Assembly: GCA_963803245.1 (NCBI GenBank)
Contig: CAWDLI010000005.1
Location: 1-64,000, forward strand
Origin: JACVRW01 sp963803245
GTDB taxonomy: Bacteria > Actinomycetota > Thermoleophilia > Solirubrobacterales > Thermoleophilaceae
Length of the DNA stretch: 64,000 nt
Direction: 5' to 3'
Of this stretch, positions 7,810 to 15,806 are shown piece by piece. Each line of letters begins with the position of its first letter. Positions within the stretch are counted from its first letter, which is position 1. The notes beneath the pieces were generated by a model. That model had not been told where the DNA came from and made no database searches. It worked only from the letters and a program-made list of their open reading frames with translations. The translations under genes were made by a program, and so were the position numbers.

Positions 7810-8631
7810 TCAGTCGGCGCCTGAACGCTCGACGGGCCGCCCGGCGCGCGACCACTCGCTCCACGAGCCGGGGTAGAGGCGCGTGGGACCCAGGCCGGCC
7901 AGCTCCGCGGCGAGCACGATGGTGCAGGCGGTCACGCCCGAGCCGCAGTACGCGACGGTGTCGCGCCCAGCCCCGGCGCCCGCGCTTTCGAGGCGGGTCC
8001 GGAGCTCGGCTGGGCTTACGAATCGCCCACCGGGCGCGAGCTCGGCGGAGGGGAGGTTCACGGCGCCGGGGATGTGGCCGGCCACCGGGTCGATCGGCTC
8101 CGACTCGCCGCGGAAGCGGGCCGGCGCCCGGGCATCGAGAAGCACCTCGGCGGCGCCGGCCTCCTCGGCATCCGCGGTGTCGCCCTCACGGGGGCGCGCC
8201 TCGAAGTCGCCGGGCTCGCCGCTCTCCTCCCCGGTGCGGAGCGGCCCGCCGTCCTCGCGCCAGGCGGCCAGGCCGCCGTCGAGCACCGCCACGTCCTCGT
8301 GGCCCAGGTGGCGCAGCAGCCACCAGAGCCGTGCCGCGCCGCCCTCGCCCGCCTCGTCGTAGGCGACGACTCGGGAGCGGGCGCCGATCCCGGCGCGCCG
8401 CGCCGCGGCCTCGAAGGTCTCGAGATCGGGCAGCGGGTGGCGGCCGCGCTCGCCCGGCGGGTCCGCGAGGTCGCCGTCCAGGTCGAGGAACGCGGCGCCC
8501 GGCACGTGGCCCGCGAGCCACGCCCGCCGGCCGGCGCCCGGCTCCCCGAGGGTGAAGCGACAGTCCACGACCCTCAGGCCGGGCTCGCCCAGGTGCTCGC
8601 GCAGCCACGACGCGTCCACGAGCGGTCGCAC
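7810..8631 (-). CDS. sseA: Thiosulfate/3-mercaptopyruvate sulfurtransferase
   Basis: A 273-residue tandem rhodanese that transfers sulfane sulfur from thiosulfate or 3-mercaptopyruvate to an acceptor such as cyanide or thioredoxin. The first rhodanese domain (about 1-125: VDCRFTL, GHVPGAAFLDLD, LDGGLAAWRE) has no active cysteine, as usual. The second (about 160-270) has GHIPGAVNLPSAEL and the active loop YCGSGVTA with the catalytic Cys near residue 233. CGSGVTA matches the mercaptopyruvate-type loop better than the thiosulfate type, but specificity is inferred. The start is GTG; a TAGGCT hexamer 6 nt upstream and the lack of a Shine-Dalgarno suggest a leaderless mRNA. It is divergent from an alcohol dehydrogenase gene with only 18 bp between starts. 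Confidence 0.9.
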   Translation of the reverse strand: MRPLVDASWLREHLGEPGLRVVDCRFTLGEPGAGRRAWLAGHVPGAAFLDLDGDLADPPGERGRHPLPDLETFEAAARRAGIGARSRVVAYDEAGEGGAARLWWLLRHLGHEDVAVLDGGLAAWREDGGPLRTGEESGEPGDFEARPREGDTADAEEAGAAEVLLDARAPARFRGESEPIDPVAGHIPGAVNLPSAELAPGGRFVSPAELRTRLESAGAGAGRDTVAYCGSGVTACTIVLAAELAGLGPTRLYPGSWSEWSRAGRPVERSGAD

Positions 8632-8636
8632 CGGCG

Positions 8637-8643
8637 TAGCCTA
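8637..8643. promoter_or_regulatory. Symmetric -10 element shared by two divergent genes
   Basis: The 18-bp spacer contains TAGCCTA. Read on the plus strand, TAGCCT ends 7 nt before the dehydrogenase GTG. Read on the minus strand, TAGGCT ends 6 nt before the rhodanese GTG. One symmetric element could therefore serve as -10 for both leaderless transcripts. No clear -35 can be recognised on either side. Confidence 0.55.
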
Positions 8644-8649
8644 GGCCGG

Positions 8650-9624
8650 GTGCGCGCGATGGTGCTGCCACACGCTCCGGGACCGCTCGAGGCGCGTGAG
8701 CTGCCGGCGCCCGAAGCAGGCCCGGGGGAGCTGCTCCTCGAGGTGAGCGCCTGCGGTGTCTGCCGTACCGACCTGCACATCGTGGACGGCGAGCTGACGG
8801 AGCCGAAGCTGCCGCTCGTGCCGGGGCATCAGATCGTCGCCCGCGTGGTGGAGGGCGGCGAGCGCTTCCAGCCCGGCGACCGGGTGGGCGTGCCTTGGCT
8901 CGGCTGGGTGGACGGTGACTGCCGCTATTGCCGCTCGGGCCGCGAGAACCTCTGTGACCACGCGATCTTCACCGGCTACACGCGCGACGGCGGCTACGCC
9001 GAGCTTGTCGCGGCCGACGAGCGCTTCTGCTTCCCGATCCCCGCCGACTACCCGGACCTTCAGGCGGCGCCGCTGCTCTGCGCGGGCCTGATCGGCTACC
9101 GCGCGCTGAGGTTGGCCGGCGACGGCGAGCGGCTCGGCCTCTACGGCTTCGGCGCTGCCGCTCACATCATCTGCCAGGTGGCGCGGCACCAGGGCCGGCG
9201 CGTGTTCGCCTTCACCCGCGCCGAGGACGCCGAGGCGCAGTCGTTCGCGCTCTCCCTCGGAGCCGAGTGGGCCGGAGATGCGCTCGGGCCGGCGCCGGAG
9301 GAGCTGGACGCGGCGCTCATCTTCGCGCCGGCGGGCGAGCTCGTGCCGGCGGCGCTGCGCGCGCTGGCGAAGGGCGGGACCGTCGTGTGCGCGGGGATCC
9401 ACATGAGCGACATCCCGTCGTTCCCGTACGAGCTGCTCTGGGCGGAGCGCGTGCTGCGCTCGGTGGCGAACCTCACCCGCGAGGACGGCGAGGAGTTCCT
9501 GGCGCTCGCCCCGAGCGTGCCGGTTCACACGCAGGTGGAGACCCACCCGCTCGCGGAGGCGAACGAGGCGCTTGCGCGCGTGCGGGCGGGAGAGCTGCGC
9601 GGGGCGGCGGTGCTGGTGCCCTAG
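8650..9624 (+). CDS. Zinc-dependent alcohol dehydrogenase family protein
   Basis: A 324-residue medium-chain dehydrogenase/reductase. The catalytic zinc ligands are visible in SACGVCRTDLHIVDGEL (Cys near 35) and PGHQ (His near 59). The structural zinc lobe reads DGDCRYCRSGRENLC, so three of the usual four cysteines remain and the first is replaced by Asp. The Rossmann loop is GLYGFGAAAH (about 165-174). GTG at 8650 is chosen over the internal ATG because VRAMVL is the family's usual opening and because the -10-like hexamer is correctly placed. The natural alcohol or aldehyde is unknown. It ends 6 nt before the stop of a convergent hydrolase gene. Confidence 0.88.
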   Translation: MRAMVLPHAPGPLEARELPAPEAGPGELLLEVSACGVCRTDLHIVDGELTEPKLPLVPGHQIVARVVEGGERFQPGDRVGVPWLGWVDGDCRYCRSGRENLCDHAIFTGYTRDGGYAELVAADERFCFPIPADYPDLQAAPLLCAGLIGYRALRLAGDGERLGLYGFGAAAHIICQVARHQGRRVFAFTRAEDAEAQSFALSLGAEWAGDALGPAPEELDAALIFAPAGELVPAALRALAKGGTVVCAGIHMSDIPSFPYELLWAERVLRSVANLTREDGEEFLALAPSVPVHTQVETHPLAEANEALARVRAGELRGAAVLVP

Positions 9625-9630
9625 GCGGGG

Positions 9631-10431
9631 CTAGGCGGCCTTGGCGAGCCGCACGCGCCCGCGACGGCTGGTCGCGTCGCTGTGGCGGAAGTCGGACAGG
9701 GCGTCGGCCACCGCCCGCCAGACGCTCGGATGCACGGCCATTCCGCAGTGGCTCGTGCGCACCTCCACGAGCTCGTCCGCCGCCTCGTCGAGGCAGGCGT
9801 GCCAGTCCACGACGCCGTCGCTCTTCGAGTAAACGGACACGAAGCCCACGCCGCGCGGCAGTCCGCCACGCTGGCGCTTCCAGAAGTCGTCGCAGCAGTC
9901 GCCCTCGAGGCAGCTCGACTTGAACAGCCCCGGCGCTCCCAGCGACCCGAGGCCGGCCACGGCCCGGACCTGGGCGCGGACGATCGGGTGCACGGCGAGC
10001 GGGTCCGCCTGCGGGGAGCCGAGCGTGATGATCCCGGCGACGAGCTCGGGGCGCCGCGATGCCAGCACCTTCGCGAGACCGCCGCCGCGACTCTGACCGA
10101 CGATGGCGGCGCGGCTGCCCTGCTCGCGCACGAGCTTCTCCAGCCGCTTCTCCAGGCGGTCCACCGCGGCGCCGGAGCAGTCCACGTTGGCGAGCATCCC
10201 GGCCCTGCTCGGCCGGTGCCCGGTACGGCGCAGCCAGTTGGCCATCAGGGCGAGCGAGCCGTCCCCGGCCATGAAGCCCGGGATCAGCAGGACCGGCTGT
10301 CCGCGCCCGTCCTCGACCCCGTGGCCGCGCAGGACCGGATGGCGCAGAAGGGCTGCCGTCTCGAGCCCGATTCTCGCCTCCCGCCAGAGGGGCGGCCGGT
10401 GGCCGCCGGCGATATGGATCCTTCCGCTCAC
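9631..10431 (-). CDS. Alpha/beta hydrolase
   Basis: A 266-residue alpha/beta-hydrolase-fold protein. The strand-loop VLLIPGFMAGDGSL (about 47-60) provides the oxyanion region and GQSRGGG (about 114-120) is the nucleophile elbow with Ser. VYSKSDGVVDW carries a plausible acid, and the histidine is probably in SHCGMAVHP near 230. Two cysteine pairs (SSCLEGDCCDD) lie near 178-188. GTG at 10431 is preferred over an upstream ATG-type start at 10530, which would run past the start of the divergent reductase gene at 10510. The substrate is unknown; esterase or lipase activity is possible. Confidence 0.8.
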   Translation of the reverse strand: MSGRIHIAGGHRPPLWREARIGLETAALLRHPVLRGHGVEDGRGQPVLLIPGFMAGDGSLALMANWLRRTGHRPSRAGMLANVDCSGAAVDRLEKRLEKLVREQGSRAAIVGQSRGGGLAKVLASRRPELVAGIITLGSPQADPLAVHPIVRAQVRAVAGLGSLGAPGLFKSSCLEGDCCDDFWKRQRGGLPRGVGFVSVYSKSDGVVDWHACLDEAADELVEVRTSHCGMAVHPSVWRAVADALSDFRHSDATSRRGRVRLAKAA

Positions 10432-10497
10432 CGCAGTTCCACCATAACCCGGACTTCGGCCGAATGCTTGTGTCCGCACCGAAAGTCCCGTCGGGAC

Positions 10498-10503
10498 TAG
10501 ATT
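10498..10503 (+). promoter_or_regulatory. -10 element of a leaderless reductase gene
   Basis: TAGATT ends 6 nt before the GTG of the quinone reductase gene. No Shine-Dalgarno is present, so the transcript probably starts at or next to the start codon. Confidence 0.5.
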
Positions 10504-10509
10504 TGCGGC

Positions 10510-11448
10510 GTGCGCGCGGCGACGATCCAAGACGGGCGGCTGGTGGTGGAGGAGCGCCCGGACCCATCGCCCGGGTCCGGAGAGGTGCTGGTACGCGTCC
10601 GGGCCGCGGGCCTGAACGGGGCGGACATGCTCCAGCTCAAGGGCGGCTATCCGGCGCCGCCGGGCTCGCCCCCGGACATCCCCGGACTCGAGCTGGCCGG
10701 CGAGGTCGTGGTCCGCGGCCCCGGCGCGGAGCGCTTTTCAGAGGGCGACCGGGTCATGGCCGTGGTGGGCGGCGGCGGCCACGCCGAGCTCGCCGTGGTC
10801 CACGAGCGTGGCGCCATGCCGGTGCCGGAGGGGCTCGACTGGACCGCCGCGGGCGGCCTCCCCGAGGTCTTCACCACGGCTCACGACGCGCTCTTCACCC
10901 AGGCGACGCTGCGCCCGGGCGAGCGCCTGCTCGTGCACGGCGCCGCCGGGGGAGTGGGCACGGCCGCGATCCAGCTCGGGCGAGCCACGGGCGCACGCGT
11001 GGTGGCCACGGTGCGCCGCGAGGAGCTACGCGCACAGGTGGAGGGCTTCGGGGCGACCGTGATCGCACCGGAGGGCTTCGAGGAGCACGGCGCCTTCGAC
11101 GTGGTGCTCGAGCTGGTCGGGGCTCCCAACTTCGCCGGCAACCTGAAGGCGCTCGCCACAAACGGGCGCATCGCCGTGATCGGCATCGGCGGCGGGGCCA
11201 AGGCGGAGCTCAACATGCTCGCGCTGATGGGCAAGCGCGCCCGCATCCACGGCTCGACGCTGCGTGCGCGCCCGCTCGAGGAGAAGGCGATCGCGATGCG
11301 GCTGGTGGAGCGCGAGGTGCTGCCGCTCTTCGAGTCGGGCGCCCTGGAGGTCCCGATCGCCGCCACCTTCCCGCTCGACGAGGCCGAGCAGGCTTACGAG
11401 CGCTTCACCGCCGGCGGCAAGGTCGGCAAGATCGTGCTGCTGGCGTAG
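10510..11448 (+). CDS. NADPH:quinone oxidoreductase family protein
   Basis: A 312-residue zinc-free medium-chain reductase of the QOR type. The N-terminal GroES-like domain (about 1-120) contains VRAAGLNGADMLQLKGGYP and GLELAGEVV. The NADPH loop is HGAAGGVGTAAIQLG (about 143-157). FPLDEAEQAYERF and GGKVGKIVLL near the end are typical of QOR. It is expected to reduce quinones or enones with NADPH in the cytoplasm. The start is GTG with a TAGATT -10 immediately upstream. The gene is monocistronic, divergent from the hydrolase and convergent with a TetR regulator. Confidence 0.9.
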   Translation: MRAATIQDGRLVVEERPDPSPGSGEVLVRVRAAGLNGADMLQLKGGYPAPPGSPPDIPGLELAGEVVVRGPGAERFSEGDRVMAVVGGGGHAELAVVHERGAMPVPEGLDWTAAGGLPEVFTTAHDALFTQATLRPGERLLVHGAAGGVGTAAIQLGRATGARVVATVRREELRAQVEGFGATVIAPEGFEEHGAFDVVLELVGAPNFAGNLKALATNGRIAVIGIGGGAKAELNMLALMGKRARIHGSTLRARPLEEKAIAMRLVEREVLPLFESGALEVPIAATFPLDEAEQAYERFTAGGKVGKIVLLA

Positions 11449-11681
11449 CTGGGCGGCGCCCTCGATCAGGGGTCCTGGGCGACTTTCCCGTCATATGGAC
11501 CGGAAACGCGCCCACGGGTGAGCCGGACCGGTGCGTGGCGACTTATTCGGGCCATGCCCGAACAACTCGCCCAAGGGTGCAGACGTTCACCGGGCATATC
11601 CCAGTAGACGTCTGCAGGACGCCCCTACCCAGCCGCAGTAAGCGGTGGAGCCGGGGCGCCGAGAGGCGGACAAGGGGGTGG
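11449..11681. other. 233-bp convergent intergenic region with hairpins
   Basis: No convincing gene lies here. A 6-bp stem (TCGGGC/GCCCGA, 3-nt loop) is at 11547-11561. A perfect 9-bp inverted repeat TGCAGACGT/ACGTCTGCA lies at 11578-11586 and 11608-11616 with a 21-nt loop. Both could end the two converging transcripts; neither has a T-tract. Confidence 0.5.
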
Positions 11682-12287
11682 CTAGCCGCCCCCGCGCAGC
11701 CCGTCCAGCAGCGTCAGCAGCGCGGGCTCGACCTCTTCGCGCACGGCGTCCGGGTTCTCGGCGTTCGCGATCAGCATGCCCGCCTCGCCCATCGCCCCGA
11801 GCAGCAGGTGGGCCAGCGGCTTGACGGGCTGGCGGGCGATCTCGCCGCTCTCCATGGCGCCCTGCAGGCCGGCGATGACCAGGCCGAGCCCGTGGCGCTC
11901 GTCGATCTCGCGCCATTCGCGCCAGCCGAGCACGGACGGGGCGTCGACGAGCACGATGCGCGCCACCGCCCGGTCGGTGCAGGCATCCAGGAACGTCCGG
12001 ACCCCGGTGCGGAGCAGCTCGACCGCGCTGGTGAGCTCGCCGGCCGCCAGCTGCGCGCCGATCGTCTGAGCGAGCTCGGCCTCGAGCTCCTCGTGCACGG
12101 CCCTGAAGAGGTCCTTCTTGTCCTCGAAGTGGTGGTAGAGGGCTCCGCGCGTCACCCGTGCCTTGCGCACGATCTCCTCGGTGCCCACGCCCGCGTACCC
12201 GCGCTCGGCGAACAGCTCGCGGGCCGCCGCCACGAGCGCGGCTCGCGTGGCCCCGGACTGCTCTGCGCGGGCACCCTTCCCCTCCAT
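11682..12287 (-). CDS. TetR family transcriptional regulator
   Basis: A 201-residue repressor. The N-terminal helix-turn-helix (about 16-62) reads ALVAAARELFAERGYAGVGT then EEIVRKARVTRGALYHHFEDKKDLF, a textbook TetR DNA-binding domain. The C-terminal half is the ligand-binding bundle, with VLVDAPSVLGWREWREID (about 112-129) as in many actinobacterial members. The ATG at 12287 leaves the operator upstream; an in-frame upstream ATG would place the start inside the operator. It is divergent from a SnoaL-like/hydrolase operon and probably represses it and itself through the dyad at 12317-12337. The inducer is unknown. Confidence 0.92.
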   Translation of the reverse strand: MEGKGARAEQSGATRAALVAAARELFAERGYAGVGTEEIVRKARVTRGALYHHFEDKKDLFRAVHEELEAELAQTIGAQLAAGELTSAVELLRTGVRTFLDACTDRAVARIVLVDAPSVLGWREWREIDERHGLGLVIAGLQGAMESGEIARQPVKPLAHLLLGAMGEAGMLIANAENPDAVREEVEPALLTLLDGLRGGG

Positions 12288-12313
12288 CGGACCGGGCACC
12301 TTAGCGGGATCTC

Positions 12314-12342
12314 TTGACATACATACTGTCTGTATGTTGAAT
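12314..12342 (+). promoter_or_regulatory. TetR operator embedded in a leaderless promoter
   Basis: A 21-bp dyad (arms ACATACA and TGTATGT, centre at 12327) spans 12317-12337. It overlaps a near-consensus -35 TTGACA (12314-12319) and, after a 17-bp spacer, a -10 TTGAAT (12337-12342). The start codon follows 8 nt later, so the mRNA should have almost no leader. A bound dimer would block RNA polymerase directly. Confidence 0.8.
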
Positions 12343-12350
12343 CCAGGGCG

Positions 12351-12848
12351 ATGAATACGCAAACCGCCCCACCGCCCACCGCACCCCCCGCACCCGACCG
12401 GCTCGAACCGGCCGCGGAGCTCGTGGCCTTCTTCCAGGAGGGCTGGAGGGCCGGCGCCGGCGACCCGGAGCGCTTCTTCGCCCACTTCGGCGGCCGGTTC
12501 ACGCCCGACTGCCTCATGACGCAGCCGCTCGCGGCTCCGGCGCGCGGACCCGAGGGGCTGCGGCAGCTGTTCACGCCGCTGTTCCAGGCGGTGCCGGATC
12601 TGAAGGTGGACGTCGTGCGCTGGGGCGCCACCGAGGACGGGGCGCTGATCGAGATCCACCTCCACGGCACGCTCGGCGGCCGGCCGCTCGCGTGGACCGC
12701 CGTCGACCGCCTCGTGCTCCGCGACGGCCTGATCGCGGAGCGCCACTCCTACTTCGATCCGCTGCCGCTGGTGGCGACGCTGCTGAGGCGGCCGCGGGCG
12801 AGCGCGGCGCTCGTCCGAGCCCTGATCGCCGGAAGGAGGCACGCATGA
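12351..12848 (+). CDS. SnoaL-like (NTF2-fold) polyketide-cyclase family protein
   Basis: A 165-residue NTF2-like protein. After a Pro-rich start (about 1-15) the cone-shaped fold is suggested by ELVAFFQEGWRAGAGDP, RGPEGLRQLFTPLFQAVPDLKVDV (about 66-89), HLHGTLGGRPLAW and DRLVLRDGLIAERHSYFDP (about 119-137). Such domains act as isomerases, hydrolases or cyclases on small hydrophobic molecules. The catalytic role here is not fixed, though the conserved His/Asp near the end fit the fold. Translation is probably leaderless from ATG at 12351. The last four bases overlap the hydrolase start (ATGA), so both proteins are co-produced under TetR control. Confidence 0.8.
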   Translation: MNTQTAPPPTAPPAPDRLEPAAELVAFFQEGWRAGAGDPERFFAHFGGRFTPDCLMTQPLAAPARGPEGLRQLFTPLFQAVPDLKVDVVRWGATEDGALIEIHLHGTLGGRPLAWTAVDRLVLRDGLIAERHSYFDPLPLVATLLRRPRASAALVRALIAGRRHA

Positions 12849-13738
12849 GCACGGCGCAGCGAGCCCGCTGGCGCTCCCCGGCGCTCGGATCGGCGCGCGA
12901 GCTCGACCTTCCCCAGGGCCGGGTGACCGCCTATGAGGCCGGCTCGGGACCGCCGATCGTGTTCGTGCACGGCCTGCTCGTGAACGCGAACCTCTGGCGC
13001 AAGGTCGTGGCGGAGCTCTCGCCCGACTTCCACTGCGTCGCGCTCGACCTGCCGCTCGGCTCGCACCTCGCGCCCATGAACCCCGGCGCCGACCTCAGCC
13101 CGTATGGCCTGGCCGACCTGATCGCGGACGCGATCGAGGCGCTCGGGCTCGACGACGTGACGCTCGTGGGCAACGACAGCGGCGGCGCGCTCAGCCAGAT
13201 CGTGGTCACCCGGCGCCCCGAGCGGATCGGCCGTCTGGTGCTCACCTCGTGCGACTACCGCGACAACTTCCCGCCGCCGATGTTCGCCTACTTCAAGCCG
13301 GCGGCCTCGATACCGGGGGCGTTCAAGGTGCTGATGGCGCCGATGCGCTTCCGGGCCCCGCGGCGGCTGCCGTTCGCGTTCGGCTGGCTCGTCAAGCGCC
13401 CGATCGATCGCGACGCCGAGGATTCCTATGTGCTCGCGGGCATGGCCGTGCCCGGAGTGATGGACGACGCGAGGAAGGTCGTCAAGGGCTTCCACAAGCG
13501 CTACACGAACGAGGCGGCCGACCGGCTGGGCGAGTTCACCAAGCCGGCGCTGATCGCGTGGTCGCGCGACGACCGCTTCTTCAAGCCCGCCCACGGCGAG
13601 CAGCTCGCGCGCGACCTCGGGAACGCGCGTCTCGAGTGGATCGACGACGCGCGCACGTTCTCCTCCGAGGACCAGCCCGGCCGGCTGGCCGAGCTGATCG
13701 CCGGATTCGTGCGCGAGCCGGTTCCTGTGACCTCCTGA
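12845..13738 (+). CDS. Alpha/beta hydrolase with an aspartate in the nucleophile position
   Basis: A 297-residue alpha/beta-hydrolase-fold protein. IVFVHGLLVNANLWRKV (about 38-54) is the oxyanion loop. The nucleophile elbow reads GNDSGG (about 119-124), placing Asp, not Ser, at the central position as in haloalkane dehalogenases and epoxide hydrolases. Near the C terminus, where a catalytic His is expected, the sequence is DDARTFSSEDQP with no His, so the triad may be incomplete. The start at 12845 overlaps the SnoaL gene by 4 nt. The substrate is probably related to that of the SnoaL partner; function is not assigned. Confidence 0.82.
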   Translation: MSTAQRARWRSPALGSARELDLPQGRVTAYEAGSGPPIVFVHGLLVNANLWRKVVAELSPDFHCVALDLPLGSHLAPMNPGADLSPYGLADLIADAIEALGLDDVTLVGNDSGGALSQIVVTRRPERIGRLVLTSCDYRDNFPPPMFAYFKPAASIPGAFKVLMAPMRFRAPRRLPFAFGWLVKRPIDRDAEDSYVLAGMAVPGVMDDARKVVKGFHKRYTNEAADRLGEFTKPALIAWSRDDRFFKPAHGEQLARDLGNARLEWIDDARTFSSEDQPGRLAELIAGFVREPVPVTS

Positions 13739-13774
13739 GCGGAAGCAGCCGGCTCGGCCGGCTGCGCACCGATG
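13739..13774. repeat. 36-bp dispersed hairpin element, copy 1
   Basis: This copy fills the whole space between two convergent stop codons. It opens with GCGGAA and ends with GCACCGATG. Between them is a 9-bp stem GCAGCCGGC/GCCGGCTGC with loop TCG. Compared with copies at 43823 and 45961, the fourth stem pair is G-C instead of C-G, so pairing is kept. Here it may work as a bidirectional terminator. Confidence 0.8.
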
Positions 13775-13775
13775 C

Positions 13776-14939
13776 TTACCCGAGCCGCTCGACGATCATG
13801 GCCTGGCCCTGCCCGCCGGCTACGCACATCGTCTCGAGGCCGACCGTCTTGTCGTCGGTCTCGAGCCCGTTCAGGAGCGTGGTCATAATGCGGGCGCCGG
13901 TCATCCCGAAGGGGTGGCCGAGCGCGATCGCGCCGCCGTGCGGGTTCATCTTCTCGAGCGGGATGTCGCACTCGTCCATGATCGGGATCACCTGGGCGGC
14001 GAAGGCCTCGTTCAGCTCCACCTGGTCCACGTCCTCGATCTTCATGCCGGCGCGGTCGAGCACCTTCTTGATCGCGCCGATCGGGCCGACGCCCATGATC
14101 TCCGGCTCGATCCCGGCGGTGGCCGCCGTGATGATCCGGGCGCGCGGCGTGAGGCCGAGCTCGGCCGCCTTCGAGTCGGACATCACGAGCACCGCGGCCG
14201 CGCCGTCGTTGAGCGGACACGAGTTGCCCGCGGTGACCTTGCCGTCGGGGCGGAAGGCGGGCTCGAGCTGAGAGAGCTTCTCGAGCGTCGAGCTCGCTCG
14301 CGGCCCGTCGTCCTTGGCCACCACCGTGCCGTCGGGCAGGGTGACCGGAACTATCTCGCGGTCGAAGAAGCCGTCCTCCTGTGACTTGACCGCCAGCTCC
14401 TGGGAGCGCTGGGCGTACTTGTCCATGTCCGCCCGGCTCACCTCGTACTTGTCGGCCACGTTCTCGGCCGTCAGCCCCATCGAGATGTACGCGTCCGGAT
14501 CGCCGTTCTTACCCTGGAGATGCTCGTTCTGGTCGGCCTCGCCGGCGGCCTCGGTGCGCTCGTTGTAGCGCGAGACCCACTCCACGCCGGCGGCGATGTA
14601 GGCGTCGCCCTGGCCGGCCGTGATCGCGTTGGATGCCGCGCGAATCGACTCGAGGCTGGACGCGCAGTAGCGCGAGATCGTGGCGCCGGTGACGCCCACC
14701 GGAAGCCGCTCGGAGAGCAGCGAGACGATGCGCGCGATGTTGAAGGCCTGGAGGCCCTGCGGCATGCCGCACCCCATGTAGAGGTCCTCGATCAGCGCCG
14801 GGTCCACATCCGGGTTGCGCTCGAGGAGGGCGTCGACGATGAAGGCGCCCATCTCGTCGGGGCGCAGCTGGGCCAGCGAGCCCTTGAAGGCGCGCCCTAT
14901 GGGCGTCCGGACGGCATCGACGATCACTGCTTCGGGCAT
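13776..14939 (-). CDS. Acetyl-CoA C-acetyltransferase (thiolase)
   Basis: A 387-residue thiolase that cleaves 3-ketoacyl-CoA with CoA, or condenses two acetyl-CoA. The acyl-accepting cysteine is in ISRYCASSLESI (Cys near 89). The GGAIALGHPFGMTGAR motif carries the active His (near 340-355). The second cysteine is in ETMCVAGGQGQAM (near 375). The start has AGGAG upstream and a normal PEAVIVDAVRTPIGR opening. It is 36 nt downstream of an SDR of the hydroxyacyl-CoA dehydrogenase type, so the pair probably runs the last two steps of a beta-oxidation cycle. Whether the chain is straight or branched is not visible. Confidence 0.93.
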   Translation of the reverse strand: MPEAVIVDAVRTPIGRAFKGSLAQLRPDEMGAFIVDALLERNPDVDPALIEDLYMGCGMPQGLQAFNIARIVSLLSERLPVGVTGATISRYCASSLESIRAASNAITAGQGDAYIAAGVEWVSRYNERTEAAGEADQNEHLQGKNGDPDAYISMGLTAENVADKYEVSRADMDKYAQRSQELAVKSQEDGFFDREIVPVTLPDGTVVAKDDGPRASSTLEKLSQLEPAFRPDGKVTAGNSCPLNDGAAAVLVMSDSKAAELGLTPRARIITAATAGIEPEIMGVGPIGAIKKVLDRAGMKIEDVDQVELNEAFAAQVIPIMDECDIPLEKMNPHGGAIALGHPFGMTGARIMTTLLNGLETDDKTVGLETMCVAGGQGQAMIVERLG

Positions 14940-14975
14940 TCGTTCATCTCCTGTGGCGGATGGGGGGTGAAAACG

Positions 14976-15740
14976 CTACCGAGGCGCCATTCGCAGGGCG
15001 CCGTCGAGACGGATCGTCTCGCCGTTCAGCATCTGGTTCTCGGCGATGTGGCAGGCCAGCCGAGCGTACTCGTCGGGCTGCCCGAGCCTGGAGGGGAAGG
15101 GGATCTGTGCTCCGAGGGCCTGGCGCGCCTCCTCCGGCAGGCCGGCCAGGAGCGGCGTGTCGAAGAGTCCCGGGGCGATCGTGCAGACACGGATCCCCTG
15201 TCGTGCGAGATCGCGGGCCGCCGGCAGCGTGAGGCCCACCACGCCGCCCTTCGAGGCGGCGTAGGCGGTCTGGCCGATCTGACCGTCGAACGCCGCGATC
15301 GAGGCCGTCATCACGACCACGCCGCGCTCGCCGTCCGCGTCCGGCTCGCCCGCGGAGATCGCGGCGGCGCCCAGGCGCAGCACGTTGAAGGTGCCGATCA
15401 GGTTGATCCGCACGACGGTCTCGAACGGCGCGAGCTGCGCAGGCCCCTGCTTTCCGACGGTGCGCTCGGCCCAGCCGATGCCCGCGCAGGAGACGACCAT
15501 GCGGAGCCCGCCGAAGGCCTCCACGGCCGCGGCCACGGCGGCCTCGACCTCGGCCTCCTCGGTCACGTCAGCCTGCCGCGCGACAGCGCCCTCGAGCTCC
15601 TCCGCCAGGGCGGCGGCGCGATCGCCGTCGCGGTCCACCACGGCCACGCGCGCCCCGCGAGCGGTCAGCTCGCGCGCCGTGGCGGCCCCGAGGCCTGAGG
15701 CCCCGCCGGCCACCAGCGCGCCGATTCCGTCGAGCTTCAT
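14976..15740 (-). CDS. SDR family oxidoreductase, 3-hydroxyacyl-CoA dehydrogenase type
   Basis: A 254-residue short-chain dehydrogenase. The cofactor loop is GGASGLGAAT (about 12-21) and VVDRD after beta-2 points to NAD. The catalytic Ser-Tyr-Lys set is in TASIAAFDGQIGQTAYAASK (about 145-164). The insert WAERTVGKQGPAQLAPFETVVRINLIGTFNVLR matches the HSD17B10-like (type II hydroxyacyl-CoA dehydrogenase) subgroup, as does the C-terminal MLNGETIRLDGALRM. It is expected to oxidise 3-hydroxyacyl-CoA for the thiolase encoded next. The mRNA may be leaderless (TAGCCT 9 nt upstream). Confidence 0.88.
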   Translation of the reverse strand: MKLDGIGALVAGGASGLGAATARELTARGARVAVVDRDGDRAAALAEELEGAVARQADVTEEAEVEAAVAAAVEAFGGLRMVVSCAGIGWAERTVGKQGPAQLAPFETVVRINLIGTFNVLRLGAAAISAGEPDADGERGVVVMTASIAAFDGQIGQTAYAASKGGVVGLTLPAARDLARQGIRVCTIAPGLFDTPLLAGLPEEARQALGAQIPFPSRLGQPDEYARLACHIAENQMLNGETIRLDGALRMAPR

Positions 15741-15749
15741 CGGCCGGGC

Positions 15750-15755
15750 AGGCTA
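15750..15755 (-). promoter_or_regulatory. -10 element of the SDR-thiolase operon
   Basis: On the minus strand TAGCCT ends 9 nt before the SDR ATG. No Shine-Dalgarno intervenes, so a leaderless or nearly leaderless transcript is likely. Confidence 0.45.
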
Positions 15756-15806
15756 TCCGACGGCCGCTCGGCTCAAGCCTGCGGGTCGGTTGTCGAGACA
15801 ATCAAC

